Part shown: in pieces, positions 27,148 through 36,229 of the stretch
Layout of the letters: each line of letters begins with the position of its first letter
Position numbering within the stretch: position 1 is the stretch's first letter
Source of the DNA: Helicobacter suis
GTDB taxonomy: Bacteria; Campylobacterota; Campylobacteria; Campylobacterales; Helicobacteraceae
Reading direction: 5' to 3'
DNA: 64,000 bases
Assembly (NCBI RefSeq): GCF_902196125.1
Contig: NZ_CABIKG010000001.1
Location: 92,510-156,509, forward strand
The notes under the pieces: model-generated
What the model was told of the DNA's origin: nothing
Database searches by the model: none
Seen by the model: only the letters and a program-made list of their open reading frames with translations
Position numbers and translations under genes: made by a program

Positions 27148-27651
27148 CTACTTAAGCGCGTTTTTTTGGGTGTGCTTGAGGGCTTCTTTGCGTCTGATCG
27201 CGCGTTCGTAGCGTTCTTTTTCTTTCTCTGTGCGGGGAGTAAAAGAAGGCATAGGTACGGTTTTGCCATCTTTAACCGCTACCATTGTAAAATAACAGCT
27301 ATTAGTGTGTGTAGCGGTTTTGTTTCTAAAATCCTCACAAACCACTTTAATCCCCACCTCACAGCTTTTAGTCCCTACATAATTCACGCAGGCATAACAG
27401 GTTACTAAAGTCCCAATAGGGATAGGGTGTTTAAATAACACGCGATCTACACTTAGAGTAACAGTAGGGCAACCACAATAACGCGTAGAGCACACATAGG
27501 CCACTTTATCTAAAAGGTTTAACAACTCCCCGCCATGCATCACATCATTAAAATTAACCATTGTAGGGGTTACTAGAAAGGACATGACTAATTGTCTTGA
27601 ATCCCCGATACTAGACATTGTATCAGCTACTAGATCTGTTGTATTGCTCAT
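27148..27651 (-). CDS. acyl-CoA thioesterase, hotdog fold
   Basis: The 167-residue protein is of the YciA/BFIT type. MHGGELLNLLDKVAYVCSTRY is the hotdog helix with the catalytic Asp region, and VDRVLFKHPIPIGTLV is the next strand pair. It hydrolyses acyl-CoA thioesters in the cytoplasm. It is convergent with aroG (6 bp apart) and divergent from galE. Chain-length preference cannot be told from sequence. Confidence 0.88.
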   Translation of the reverse strand: MSNTTDLVADTMSSIGDSRQLVMSFLVTPTMVNFNDVMHGGELLNLLDKVAYVCSTRYCGCPTVTLSVDRVLFKHPIPIGTLVTCYACVNYVGTKSCEVGIKVVCEDFRNKTATHTNSCYFTMVAVKDGKTVPMPSFTPRTEKEKERYERAIRRKEALKHTQKNALK

Positions 27652-27728
27652 AACAGCTCCTTAGAAAAAAATAGCTTTATTTTAGTAAATTTTGGATAAT
27701 GTCAGTCAAATTTTATCTAAGGTTATTG

Positions 27729-28760
27729 ATGTTACTTTTTACCGGTGCTTGTGGGTATATTGGTTCAAGTGTGGCGCGTTATTTTTTAGAATATACAGAT
27801 TATCAAATCTGGATTATTGACAATCTAAGTACCGGTTTTTCTATCCATGCAGAGATTTTAAAAAAGCTTTACCCGGATCGTGTGTATTTTGATCAGATAG
27901 ATTTAAAAGAAAGCGCTAAGCTTGAGCTTGCCTTGCAAGAAAAAAAGGCACAAGGGCATCAGATTATAGGGGTACTACACTTTGCGGCTAAAATTTTAGT
28001 TGAAGAATCCACCCATAAGCCTTTAGAGTACTATGAAAACAACACCCTTAACACCCTTAAACTAGCGCAGTTTTGCCTCCAGCATGGGATAAAATATTTT
28101 CTATTCTCCTCTAGTGCGGCTATTTATAAGGCTAGTGTAGAACCTGTACAAGAAAGCGCCCCTCTTGATCCGCTTAATCCTTATGGGGCTTCTAAAATGA
28201 TGAGTGAGCGCATGCTTTTAGATATTAGCCTAACCTCAACGCTTAAGTGTATCATTTTGCGCTATTTTAATGTGGCTGGGGCTTTGCATTTTAATGATTA
28301 TACAAACTCCCTTGCTTTAGGCCAGCGTACACAAAACGCCACACATTTAATTAAAATTGCCTGCGAGTGTGCGGTGGGTAAACGCCCCTCTATGGCTATT
28401 TTTGGCTCAGATTATCCCACTCCAGATGGGACATGTATTCGTGATTATATCCACATAGATGATCTAGCCCTTGCCCATTTGGAAGGCTTTAAAACCTTGC
28501 TACATACAAAACAAAGCGAGGTTTATAATGTAGGCTATGGTAGGGGTTATAGTGTGGCTGAGGTCATAAATAAAGTTAAAGAGATTTCAGGGGTCAATTT
28601 TTTAGTGCAAAATCAAGGCAGGCGCGCAGGCGATCCGAGTTCTTTAATTGCTAATCCGCGTAAAATCCTCACACAAACCGCCTTTAGACCCCGTTTTTGT
28701 AGTTTGGATTTGATCATACAAAGCGCCTATGAATGGGAGAAATATTTAAATAAATGCTAG
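27729..28760 (+). CDS. galE: UDP-glucose 4-epimerase
   Basis: About 343 residues. The extended SDR epimerase interconverts UDP-glucose and UDP-galactose for lipopolysaccharide. FTGACGYIGSSVAR is the NAD-binding glycine motif and YGASKMMSE is the YXXXK active site; RYFNVAGA is also present. I prefer ATG 27729 (AAGG 6 bp upstream, family-typical start) over 27699. A GATAAT box at about 27692 would place the mRNA start after 27699. It overlaps the next gene by 7 bp. Confidence 0.93.
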   Translation: MLLFTGACGYIGSSVARYFLEYTDYQIWIIDNLSTGFSIHAEILKKLYPDRVYFDQIDLKESAKLELALQEKKAQGHQIIGVLHFAAKILVEESTHKPLEYYENNTLNTLKLAQFCLQHGIKYFLFSSSAAIYKASVEPVQESAPLDPLNPYGASKMMSERMLLDISLTSTLKCIILRYFNVAGALHFNDYTNSLALGQRTQNATHLIKIACECAVGKRPSMAIFGSDYPTPDGTCIRDYIHIDDLALAHLEGFKTLLHTKQSEVYNVGYGRGYSVAEVINKVKEISGVNFLVQNQGRRAGDPSSLIANPRKILTQTAFRPRFCSLDLIIQSAYEWEKYLNKC

Positions 28761-29560
28761 AGGTGGTACTCACAGGGGCAAGCAGTGGCATAGGTTTAGA
28801 AAGCGCGCACCTGCTACTTAACAAAGGTTATAAAGTGTACGCTCTCTCTAGGAAAAGTACCTCTATGCTAGAATTAGATCACCCAAATTGTACCCGTATT
28901 AATTGTGATTTGCAAGATCAAGCACAGATAGAGCAGGCCGCCTATCTTATTCTTAAGCAAAGCGATACACTTTTTGCTTTAATCAATAATGCTGGCTATG
29001 GCCTCTTTGGCGCACTAGAGCAACAAGAAATACAGCAGGCTAAAGCCCTTTTTCAAACTAATCTTTTTGGGCTAGCTAGACTTAGCGCGCTATTATTGCC
29101 TAAACTACGCGCTAATGTTGCCCTTAAACCTAGAATTATCAATGTCACCTCTAGTGCGGGTAGATCAACCACACTTTTTTTAGGCTGGTATCATGCGAGT
29201 AAATACGCCTTAGAAGGCTATAGCGATTGTTTGCGCGCTGAACTTTTGCCTTTGGGAGTTTTTGTAATACTCATTGAACCCGGGGCCATTAAAACTAAAT
29301 GGGATAAGGGTTTAATAGAGCCTACTTTTAAAGGGGCTTATGCTAGAGAATTAGAAAAAACCCATGCTTTTTTTAAGCGCATTTATATAAATGCTAGCCC
29401 CGCAAATAAGGTAGCCGCTACTCTTTTAAAAGCTTTAGAATCGCCTAACCCTAAAACGCGCTATCTAGTGGGAAAATACGCGCATTTATTAGTCTATGGC
29501 AAGAAATTTTTACCGGATAAAGTTTATGATCGTTTTATGCGTTGGTTTATTTTAAGGTGA
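28754..29560 (+). CDS. short-chain dehydrogenase/reductase
   Basis: The 268-residue classical SDR has the NAD(P) motif TGASSGIGLESA (about 8-19), NNAG (INNAGYGLFG) and the catalytic pair YHASKYALEGY. The motif GAIKTKWDKG follows. The substrate is unknown. It overlaps galE by 7 bp and is thus translated in the same mRNA. Its stop lies 1 bp from the 3' end of the convergent tRNA-Leu gene. Confidence 0.87.
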   Translation: MLEVVLTGASSGIGLESAHLLLNKGYKVYALSRKSTSMLELDHPNCTRINCDLQDQAQIEQAAYLILKQSDTLFALINNAGYGLFGALEQQEIQQAKALFQTNLFGLARLSALLLPKLRANVALKPRIINVTSSAGRSTTLFLGWYHASKYALEGYSDCLRAELLPLGVFVILIEPGAIKTKWDKGLIEPTFKGAYARELEKTHAFFKRIYINASPANKVAATLLKALESPNPKTRYLVGKYAHLLVYGKKFLPDKVYDRFMRWFILR

Positions 29561-29561
29561 G

Positions 29562-29646
29562 TGGTACGGAAGAGAGGAATCGAACCTCCACGCCTTGCGG
29601 CGTCAGATCCTAAGTCTGGTGCGTCTACCAATTTCGCCACTTCCGC
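29562..29646 (-). tRNA. tRNA-Leu (anticodon UAG)
   Basis: An 85-nt cloverleaf on the minus strand. The acceptor stem is GCGGAAG/CTTCCGT (G-U at the first pair), the D arm is GGCGAAATTGGTAGACGC, and the anticodon loop is CTTAGGA with TAG. A long variable arm (class II) follows, then the T loop GGTTCGAATCC and an encoded CCA. The long variable arm and anticodon identify leucine. Confidence 0.95.
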
Positions 29647-29897
29647 TTAAAAAGCGATCATTGTAATTTCTACCCCTTTAAAATACGCTTAAAAGTGTTT
29701 TTAAACCTTAAAAAACTTAAATTTATAGAAAAAGTGGGGGTGATTTTGATAAAAGCTTTCCTTTTTCTAGGGAGGGGAATTAAACGCTTTAAAAACGCCC
29801 CCACACTTATAAAAACACTAGTAGAAAAAAAGAAAGGTGTGGGCTTAAAAGTTTTCTAGTGAAAAATTTGATTATACTAGATCCTTTTTAGGAGGAA
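29647..29897. promoter_or_regulatory. 250-bp region upstream of nrdB with an inverted repeat
   Basis: AT-rich leader region. AGTGGGGG (29734) and CCCCCACACT (29798-29807) form an imperfect inverted repeat, and a related GGTGTGGG occurs at about 29836. A TATACT box at 29874-29879 and AGGAGG at about 29890 serve nrdB. An open frame from GTG 29734 to TAG 29859 (41 codons, basic) exists, but without a ribosome binding site I do not call it. Confidence 0.5.
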
Positions 29898-30929
29898 ATG
29901 ATGGATCATCTGAGCCGCAAGAAAATTTATAACCCGCAGAGCCAAGAGCAGGTGAGTGATCGCCAGATTTTTGGGGGTAATCCTACTAGCATGTTTGATT
30001 TAAATAAAATTAAGTACCCTTGGGCCTCTAAACTTTGGAAAACCATGCTCACTAATACTTGGTTTCCTGAGGAGGTGAGCATGCATGGGGATAAAAACCA
30101 CTATTTACACCTTAGCCCCCAAGAAAAAATAGGCTACGATCGCGCCCTAGCCCAGCTTATTTTCATGGATAGTTTGCAAACTAATAATTTAATTGATAAT
30201 ATCAACCCCTTTATCACTAGCCCTGAGATTAATTTATGTTTGGTGCGCCAAGCTTATGAGGAGGCTTTACATAGCCATAGTTATGCGGTGATGGTGGAGA
30301 GCATTTCAGCTAATAGCGATAGCATTTATGAGATGTGGCGTACCGATGTGGCTTTAAAGAATAAAAATGATTGCATCGCCCAAATTTATATGGATTTATC
30401 TAATAACCCCACCGAATATAACTTACTTAAAGCGCTTTTTGCTAACCAGATTTTAGAGGGGATTTATTTTTATAGCGGCTTTAGCTTTTTTTATGCTTTA
30501 GCGCGCAGTGGTAGAATGCTTGGCAGTGCTCAAATGATTCGCTTTATCCAGCGCGATGAGCTCACCCATTTACACCTATTCCAAAACATGATCAACACTT
30601 TACGCAAGGAAAGAAGCGATCTTTTTAGCCCGGAACTCATTGCTGAGGTTAATGAGATGTTTAAACAGGCGGTGGATTTAGAAAGCGCTTGGGGGGCTTA
30701 TATTACACAAGGGCAAATGCTAGATTTAAGCCCACAAATTTTAAGAACCTACACAGAATACCTAGCCGATACCCGTTTAGCTGTTGTAGGATTGCCCAAA
30801 CTTTATAACAGCGCAAACCCTATTAAATGGGTTGATCAATTCGCTAACTTCAATAGCCACCGCTCTAACTTCTTTGAGGCTAAAGTGAGCAACTACTCTA
30901 AGGGTAGCTTAAATTTTGAGGGGTTTTAA
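29898..30929 (+). CDS. nrdB: ribonucleotide reductase class Ia, beta subunit
   Basis: About 343 residues. NrdB holds the di-iron/tyrosyl radical cofactor that activates the NrdA catalytic subunit, which is not in the window. Ligand-bearing helices are recognisable ([18 protein letters not shown] and [16 protein letters not shown]). The N-terminus has [13 protein letters not shown] as in other Helicobacter NrdB. AGGAGG is 2 bp before ATG 29898 and 5 bp before the next ATG (29901), so the second is the likelier start. pcm follows without gap. Confidence 0.94.
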   Translation: MMDHLSRKKIYNPQSQEQVSDRQIFGGNPTSMFDLNKIKYPWASKLWKTMLTNTWFPEEVSMHGDKNHYLHLSPQEKIGYDRALAQLIFMDSLQTNNLIDNINPFITSPEINLCLVRQAYEEALHSHSYAVMVESISANSDSIYEMWRTDVALKNKNDCIAQIYMDLSNNPTEYNLLKALFANQILEGIYFYSGFSFFYALARSGRMLGSAQMIRFIQRDELTHLHLFQNMINTLRKERSDLFSPELIAEVNEMFKQAVDLESAWGAYITQGQMLDLSPQILRTYTEYLADTRLAVVGLPKLYNSANPIKWVDQFANFNSHRSNFFEAKVSNYSKGSLNFEGF

Positions 30930-31559
30930 GTGCACCACATTAAAAACGCCCACATGTGCGAGGCGATTGCTAAGCATTTTCCACTAGAAGAGTCTATTAA
31001 AAAGGCTATGTGTGCTATTGATCGCGAGGAATTTGTCTCCCCTAAACATTTAGCCTATAGCCTTAATGCCTTGCCTATGGGAGGGGATCAATTTGTCAGC
31101 TCCCCACTCACTGTAGCTAAAATGACTCAGTATTTAGAACACAATGGGGCTGATAGCGTGCTAGAAATTGGCTGTGGGAGTGGCTATCAGGCAATGGTAC
31201 TCTCTAAGCTTTTTCGCCGTGTTTTTAGTATAGAACGCATAGAAAAACTCCTTATTCAGGCCAAAGAGCGCTTTAGAAAATTACAAGTTACCAATATCCA
31301 CACTAAACTTGGCGATGGACAAGAAGGCTGGAAAGAATTTGCCCCCTATGATCGCATTCTCTTTTCAGCCTGCGCCAGACATATCCCACAAACTCTTTTT
31401 GATCAGTTATTAGAGGGGGGGATTTTAGTTGCGCCCATGCATACAGAAAAGGGGCAAATTATCACGCGCTTTAAAAAGCACAATAACCGTTTATTCTCAG
31501 AGAGCTTAGAAGCTTGTCAGTTTGTACCTATTTTAGATGGAATAGAGCGGGGCACTTAG
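30930..31559 (+). CDS. pcm: protein-L-isoaspartate O-methyltransferase
   Basis: The 209-residue SAM-dependent enzyme repairs isoaspartyl residues in aged proteins. SAM motif I is [13 protein letters not shown], and the family region [20 protein letters not shown] lies before it. The start is GTG right after the nrdB stop. The same nrdB-pcm-lptF-truA neighbours occur in H. pylori as I recall. A run of seven G lies inside the gene near 31415. Confidence 0.92.
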   Translation: MHHIKNAHMCEAIAKHFPLEESIKKAMCAIDREEFVSPKHLAYSLNALPMGGDQFVSSPLTVAKMTQYLEHNGADSVLEIGCGSGYQAMVLSKLFRRVFSIERIEKLLIQAKERFRKLQVTNIHTKLGDGQEGWKEFAPYDRILFSACARHIPQTLFDQLLEGGILVAPMHTEKGQIITRFKKHNNRLFSESLEACQFVPILDGIERGT

Positions 31560-31564
31560 TTGTT

Positions 31565-32611
31565 ATGGATTTAGCTAAAACCTGCATGTTTAATGCTATC
31601 TCTCAGATTTTCTTTTCTTTCTTTTTAGTGCTCTTTTTCATCGCCTCTATGGTAATGCTTATTGGCATTGCTAGCGTTACCCTTGTGGTTAAGCTTAGCT
31701 TTTTAGATTTAGCCCAACTCTATATCTATTCTCTACCCGGCACGGTTTTTTTCATCATTCCCATTACCTTTTTTGGGGCATGCGCTATTGGTTTAGCTAG
31801 ACTCTCCTATGATCATGAATTACTCGTCTTTTTCTCACTAGGCATTGCGCCTAAACAGATTGTTAAGGCCTTTTTACCTCTTTGTGTTTTTGTAAGTCTA
31901 GTACTTTTAATCTTTTCTCTTATTTTAATCCCAGCCTCTAAAAGTGCTTATTATTCTTTTTTGCGGGCTAAAAAAGATCGCGTAGATGTGAATATCCAAG
32001 CGGGCGAATTTGGCCAAAAACTAGGCGATTGGCTAGTGTATGTGGGGCATAAAAAGAGAGATATTTTTAGTGATTTGGTGCTTTTTTCACATAAAGGTCT
32101 TGCCTTTGAAAGCTTTATGATTGCACAATCCGGGCAAATTAAAAATCAAGGGGGAGTTTTTGGGATAGAACTTAAAGAAGGAGATGCTTATTTTGCAGAT
32201 AAAAACCAGTTGCGCAAAGTCCACTTTGAAACGCTTAATTTACGCAATAAACTCGCTTTTTCTGCTAAAAAAGACGCCGCTTATTTACACTCCCATGACT
32301 ATATCTCTTACTGGAAAAAAGCCTTTGGCCCCCATCCGGATAAAAACCAACAACGCCGTTTTACACAGGCTATTTTAGTCTCTCTTTTTCCACTTGCTAG
32401 CCTCTTTCTTATCCCTCTTTTTGGCATTGCTAACCCGCGCTTTTCTAAAAACCTCTCTTATGTTTATGTACTTTTAGCAGTGGGGCTATACTTCTTAGGC
32501 ATGCATGTAGCTAGCCAAGATGCCCCCATTAGTGGGACTATCCTTTTGCCCATTGTGTGGATGCTTGGTGCTTATGGGCTTTATAGACGCATTATTGTGC
32601 GCTTTTATTGA
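31565..32611 (+). CDS. LptF/LptG-family lipopolysaccharide export permease
   Basis: About 348 residues, with three N-terminal membrane segments, a periplasmic beta-jellyroll-like part (about 130-250, EFGQKLGDWLVYVG) and three C-terminal membrane segments. This is the YjgP/YjgQ layout, the membrane part of the LptBFG exporter that moves LPS to the outer membrane. I use ATG 31565; the frame is open upstream into pcm. A one-base overlap (TGATG) couples it to truA. Whether it acts as LptF or LptG is not decided by sequence alone. Confidence 0.88.
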   Translation: MDLAKTCMFNAISQIFFSFFLVLFFIASMVMLIGIASVTLVVKLSFLDLAQLYIYSLPGTVFFIIPITFFGACAIGLARLSYDHELLVFFSLGIAPKQIVKAFLPLCVFVSLVLLIFSLILIPASKSAYYSFLRAKKDRVDVNIQAGEFGQKLGDWLVYVGHKKRDIFSDLVLFSHKGLAFESFMIAQSGQIKNQGGVFGIELKEGDAYFADKNQLRKVHFETLNLRNKLAFSAKKDAAYLHSHDYISYWKKAFGPHPDKNQQRRFTQAILVSLFPLASLFLIPLFGIANPRFSKNLSYVYVLLAVGLYFLGMHVASQDAPISGTILLPIVWMLGAYGLYRRIIVRFY

Positions 32612-33345
32612 TGCGGCGTTTTAAACTTGTGCTAGCCTATGATGGTAGCGCCTTTTATGGTTTTGCTAAACAAGCAGGTTTGTACACTGTAGAGGGCACA
32701 CTTATAAGCGCTTTACAAAGCCTACAAATACAAAGCAAGATTTTAGCCGCTGGACGCACCGATAAGGGTGTACATGCCATGTACCAAGTAATCGCCTTTG
32801 ATGCTTGTGATATTTGGAGTCCCTCTAAACTGCTCAAACACCTAGCCCCTAAACTAGGGTATTTTATTGCCTGTAAGAGTATAGAAGAAGTGCCGCTTTC
32901 TTTTCACCCTAGATTTGAAGCCACAAAGAGGCGTTATCGCTATTTTTTAAGCTTAACTAAGCCAAGTCCTTTTTTAAGCCGCTTTGTAGGCTATCACCCT
33001 TGCGGGGATAGGGGTATTTTAAAACAGGCTTTAGAGCTTTTTAAAGGCATGCATGATTTTAAATTTTTTAGCAAAAGTGGGAGCGATCCAAATAGCACGA
33101 TTCGTACAATCTACAAAGCCTTTTGCTACCCCTACACACTTTATAACTTGCCTTGTTTGGTATTAGTCTTTGAGGCTAACTCTTTTTTGCGATCCCAAGT
33201 ACGGCTGATGTTAGGCGCAGCCCTAGCTTGTTCTTTAAAACAAATCTCTTTAGAGGATTTAAAAAAACAAATTGCACTTGATAAGCGCTTTTTAGTGCGA
33301 TTAGTATCACCCGCCGGACTTTATTTAAGTTCTGTGTTTTATTAA
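32611..33345 (+). CDS. truA: tRNA pseudouridine(38-40) synthase TruA
   Basis: About 244 residues. It isomerises uridines 38-40 in the anticodon stem-loop of many tRNAs. The catalytic aspartate is Asp51 in GRTDKGVHA. FFSKSGSDPNSTIRTI and FLRSQVRLMLGA are further family motifs. ATG 32611 overlaps the upstream TGA; a TTG one codon earlier is a less likely start. The plus-strand gene run ends here. Confidence 0.94.
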   Translation: MRRFKLVLAYDGSAFYGFAKQAGLYTVEGTLISALQSLQIQSKILAAGRTDKGVHAMYQVIAFDACDIWSPSKLLKHLAPKLGYFIACKSIEEVPLSFHPRFEATKRRYRYFLSLTKPSPFLSRFVGYHPCGDRGILKQALELFKGMHDFKFFSKSGSDPNSTIRTIYKAFCYPYTLYNLPCLVLVFEANSFLRSQVRLMLGAALACSLKQISLEDLKKQIALDKRFLVRLVSPAGLYLSSVFY

Positions 33346-33389
33346 GCCTAGTAAAACTCTATCCTCTAAAGTGAAAATATAAGTATTTT

Positions 33390-33477
33390 TTAACACACTC
33401 CCCGCGCTTAAAAATTAGAGCACAAAACCCTTAGTCTAGTTTCTTAATCTGCTTGGCTAAAATTGGGGCTGTGAGTG
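33390..33477 (-). mobile_element. degenerate IS200/IS605-like element, copy 3
   Basis: On the minus strand this 88-bp remnant starts after TTAC (complement of 33478-33481). It has the left-end words CAGATTAAG and AGCCAAGC and ends GCGCGGGGAGTGTGTTAA. The terminal TCAA has become TTAA, the guides are altered (ACAG, TAAT) and the internal RNA-like part is lost. TTAC target and right-end hairpin words link it to copies 1 and 2. Confidence 0.55.
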
Positions 33478-33746
33478 GTAACTTATCCTACTTTAAAGCA
33501 GTGTCCACTTAGGTGGGTTTTGCAAAAATTAATTGAAGTTTTTGGCGGACTAGATTATGGGATTAGAAATAAGATTTTGAGTCAAAAGAGGGGAATAAAT
33601 CTTTTATATTACAGAAGGAAAGGGTTAGCGGGGGTTGGTTGGCTTAAGTTTGTGGCATTAAAAAAGGTAAGGGCTGGTTTGGTAAGATTTATAAAATCTG
33701 ATTAATAAACCCTTATTCTAAGGTAAGTAAAAAGTTTTTGTAAAAA

Positions 33747-33850
33747 TTAACACACTCCCCGCACTCAATAGCCTAGTAGCTTTCTTTCTAAAAATAAATA
33801 CCCCCAAACTAACGACCCTTAGCCTAGTTTCCTAATCTGCTAGCTTAAGC
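33747..33850 (-). mobile_element. degenerate IS200/IS605-like element, copy 4
   Basis: Shares TTAACACACTCCCCGC at the right end and CTAGTTTCCTAATCTGCT near the left end with copy 3, about 360 bp away in the same orientation. The left boundary is unclear because no TTAC is visible at the expected place. End coordinate is approximate. Confidence 0.4.
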
Positions 33851-33998
33851 TTATAAGTTTTATGAAGTGAATAAACCCATAAAATAGTATTTTTGGAAGC
33901 TTTGGTTTTACTTTAATTACTAGAATTTACAGATTTTTAAAGCGATCTAATTACCCTACCACACCAAACCTTTTAACTTCTCTTAACAGATCAAATTT

Positions 33999-34004
33999 TA
34001 TAAT
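33999..34004 (+). promoter_or_regulatory. -10 box at the start of the metallophosphoesterase gene
   Basis: TATAAT ends 6 bp before the ATG at 34011. Transcription would begin at about the A of the start codon, giving a leaderless mRNA, and there is no Shine-Dalgarno sequence. Confidence 0.5.
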
Positions 34005-34010
34005 CCTGCT

Positions 34011-35327
34011 ATGGCATACCTCATTTTTTATAGTGTCTTCATCACTTTTTTGGGTCTAACTAACTTGTATGTGTATAAAAAATTGCTCCAAAAAATGGTT
34101 TTACTCCAATGTGTAGGCGGATTAGCCGGGTTTATGATATTAGGGCTTTTTATTGCACAACTAGTGTTTTTATTTGCCAGTACCTCAAGCCGTCTACATT
34201 TAAGTACATCTGCTTATAAAATTCTTTCTCTCTCCTACGCGCCTACCTATGTTTTATTTGGTATAACTTTGCTATTTGAGTGTTTAAACATTGCCCTAGC
34301 TTTCAAACCCCACAAAAGCCACTCCCCCTATCTCTCTTTTCTTTACACCTATAGCATTGTATGCATCATTATCTTTTTGCTTTTTATAGGCATTTGTAAG
34401 GCTACATTCAAGGCTGAGCAATTAAATAACGCTGATATTTCTTTATTTGATTGCTTAAATGTCTTGGCATTTGCTATGCTTGTTAGCATTGCTTTAATAA
34501 ATCAACGAGAAATTAAAAACCAATTTTATCCCCTCTTTGATCTAATCTTTTTGGTTTTAGTGATCTATTTTAGTGCTATCATTGCCCATAACGCCCTTGA
34601 AATCCCCGCCATTAAAAAAGTCCAAGTTGAAATACCCGGGCTAAAACAAGACCTTAAAATTGCCATGCTAACAGATGTACATTTAGGCCCTAATTTGCAT
34701 GAAAAATTTCTCAATGGGATTATAAAAAAGGTCAATGATCAAAAAGTAGATATGGTTGTGATTGTGGGGGATTTGGTAGATACTAACCCTAAAAACTTAG
34801 AAGGCTATATCTCTAAACTAGATGATTTAAAATCCACTTACGGGACATTTTATGCTGTGGGTAACCATGAATACTACCACGGCCTTTTCTCTGTGTTAAC
34901 TCTTTTAAAAACCCATACCCATATGAAAATTCTATTTAATAGCAGTGTAGATATAGGGCCTCTTAATATTGCCGGATTAGCCGATCTAGCAGGGCTTACA
35001 TGGGGAGCTGAGTACGCCCCCTCTTTACCTAAAACTATTAAGCATTTAAATACAAATAAACCTAGTATCTTACTCACCCATGAGCCAAGAGCCGCTCTTA
35101 TTTATGATTTAAAAGATTTTAATTTAGTTTTAAGCGGGCATACTCACGGGGGGCAGGTTTTCCCTTTTATGTTTTTAACAAAATGGCGTCAGGGATTTAC
35201 CCACGGGCTTTATTCTTTAGGCCCAAAAACAAAACTCTATGTAAGCAGTGGAGTAGGCTTTTGGGGACCGGCGATGCGTGCCTTTGCTAAAAGTGAAATT
35301 GTGATTTTAAATCTTAAAAGAGATTAA
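34011..35327 (+). CDS. membrane-anchored metallophosphoesterase
   Basis: 438 residues. The N-terminal half (1-200) has about five or six hydrophobic segments. The C-terminal half is a calcineurin-like phosphoesterase with all metal motifs: MLTDVHLGP, VGDLVDTN, GNHEYYHG, LLTHEPR and SGHTHGGQ. It is of the YkuE/YaeI type, some of which act on lipid-linked phosphates. The substrate is unknown. A GC-rich hairpin follows the gene. Confidence 0.88.
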   Translation: MAYLIFYSVFITFLGLTNLYVYKKLLQKMVLLQCVGGLAGFMILGLFIAQLVFLFASTSSRLHLSTSAYKILSLSYAPTYVLFGITLLFECLNIALAFKPHKSHSPYLSFLYTYSIVCIIIFLLFIGICKATFKAEQLNNADISLFDCLNVLAFAMLVSIALINQREIKNQFYPLFDLIFLVLVIYFSAIIAHNALEIPAIKKVQVEIPGLKQDLKIAMLTDVHLGPNLHEKFLNGIIKKVNDQKVDMVVIVGDLVDTNPKNLEGYISKLDDLKSTYGTFYAVGNHEYYHGLFSVLTLLKTHTHMKILFNSSVDIGPLNIAGLADLAGLTWGAEYAPSLPKTIKHLNTNKPSILLTHEPRAALIYDLKDFNLVLSGHTHGGQVFPFMFLTKWRQGFTHGLYSLGPKTKLYVSSGVGFWGPAMRAFAKSEIVILNLKRD

Positions 35328-35335
35328 AGATACCA

Positions 35336-35356
35336 CCCGGGGCATAAAGCCCCGGG
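35336..35356. terminator. GC-rich hairpin between convergent genes
   Basis: CCCGGGGC-ATAAA-GCCCCGGG forms a perfect 8-bp stem with a 5-base loop between the ends of the metallophosphoesterase and outer membrane protein genes. No T tract follows on either strand, so it is a structural or bidirectional stop candidate only. Confidence 0.4.
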
Positions 35357-35363
35357 CGCTCAA

Positions 35364-36053
35364 CTAGAAATTGATTACATAGTTCATGTAAACAGAAAAA
35401 TTGCGTTTGAACATGACTGAATTGACGCTGTGATCTACAACCGCTTTATAGTAGTAATTTGTAACAAGAGGGATACGCAAGCCAAGTTCAAGACCCTGAT
35501 GTTTGGTTAAATTAGTTCTAAACCCAAGATTGATAGGGAGTTGAAAATAGCTAGTATTCATTTGAGCACTTGTGCCTAGTTGGCGATTTAGAGTCATATA
35601 TCCGCTTTGTCCAGCAGCTAGCCAACTAGTTCCTTCTAAGGCTACCCCAGCAAAGAGACCGGCGGTTTTAACCCCATTTTTACCCTCAAAGAAGTTATAC
35701 AGAAAATCCATTCCTGCGCCGTAGTTAAAGTTGGCTAGGTCTGTGCGCCCATTATAAAAAGTTCCATGTTGCCAAGCAAAGGTAGCGTAGTAACGCAAAC
35801 CAAATCGTTTAGATTTGCCAAAGAATTGTTTATACCCTACTTGGGTGTCTAAACCATACATTTCCCCATACATAGACTGGGCATTAGCATAGCCACCTAA
35901 AGGGCTGGCACTACCGCCATTGTGAGATCCACGCATCATAGTAGAATATTGGAAACCACCTTCCATATAAGCCCCGCTTTTTTCAGCACTAAGCGGGGTT
36001 AGACTCGCAAATGTTGAAAAGGCCATTGGAATTGCTAGAAAACGAAAACGCAT
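35364..36053 (-). CDS. Hop-like outer membrane beta-barrel protein
   Basis: A 229-residue protein with a signal peptide (MRFRFLAIPMAFSTFASLTP, cleavage near LSA). Mature features are typical of small Helicobacter outer membrane proteins: GAYMEGGFQYS at the N-terminus, alternating aromatic strands, LGLRIPLVTNYYYK, and a C-terminal SVYMNYVINF ending in Phe. AAGGAG precedes the ATG. Distantly similar in design to the protein at 16.1 kb. Specific function unknown. Confidence 0.8.
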   Translation of the reverse strand: MRFRFLAIPMAFSTFASLTPLSAEKSGAYMEGGFQYSTMMRGSHNGGSASPLGGYANAQSMYGEMYGLDTQVGYKQFFGKSKRFGLRYYATFAWQHGTFYNGRTDLANFNYGAGMDFLYNFFEGKNGVKTAGLFAGVALEGTSWLAAGQSGYMTLNRQLGTSAQMNTSYFQLPINLGFRTNLTKHQGLELGLRIPLVTNYYYKAVVDHSVNSVMFKRNFSVYMNYVINF

Positions 36054-36205
36054 GAAAACTCCTTAAAATAATTTACAGGGCGATACTATAACAAAAAAAA
36101 TAATGCTCAGAAATAACGAAAGGTTAATTTAGCGTTAATTCATCATTAATCTAGCTAAAAACAAGCCAAAATATTTTAAATTTTAGCTTTTGCTTAATTG
36201 TTATG

Positions 36206-36211
36206 TATAAT
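36206..36211 (+). promoter_or_regulatory. -10 box that decides the chemoreceptor start
   Basis: TATAAT overlaps the region of the first in-frame ATG (36203). Transcription from it would start near 36218, so translation must begin at the ATG at 36230 or 36233. Confidence 0.5.
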
Positions 36212-36229
36212 GCAGATAAAAGCGAGTTG

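Larger units (their letters stand above)
33346..34010. other. 665-bp gene-poor region with degenerate IS-like elements
   Basis: I see no supported gene. The region holds two degenerate relatives of the 10.6/15.9-kb elements (listed separately) and, at its right end, the promoter of the metallophosphoesterase gene. A 76-codon open frame from 33475 starts inside an element remnant, has no ribosome binding site and resembles nothing I know. Confidence 0.6.

Noticed and set aside
33475..33705. 76-codon plus-strand open frame between truA and the metallophosphoesterase gene
   Set aside because: Starts inside a degenerate element, no ribosome binding site or promoter, no resemblance to a known protein.
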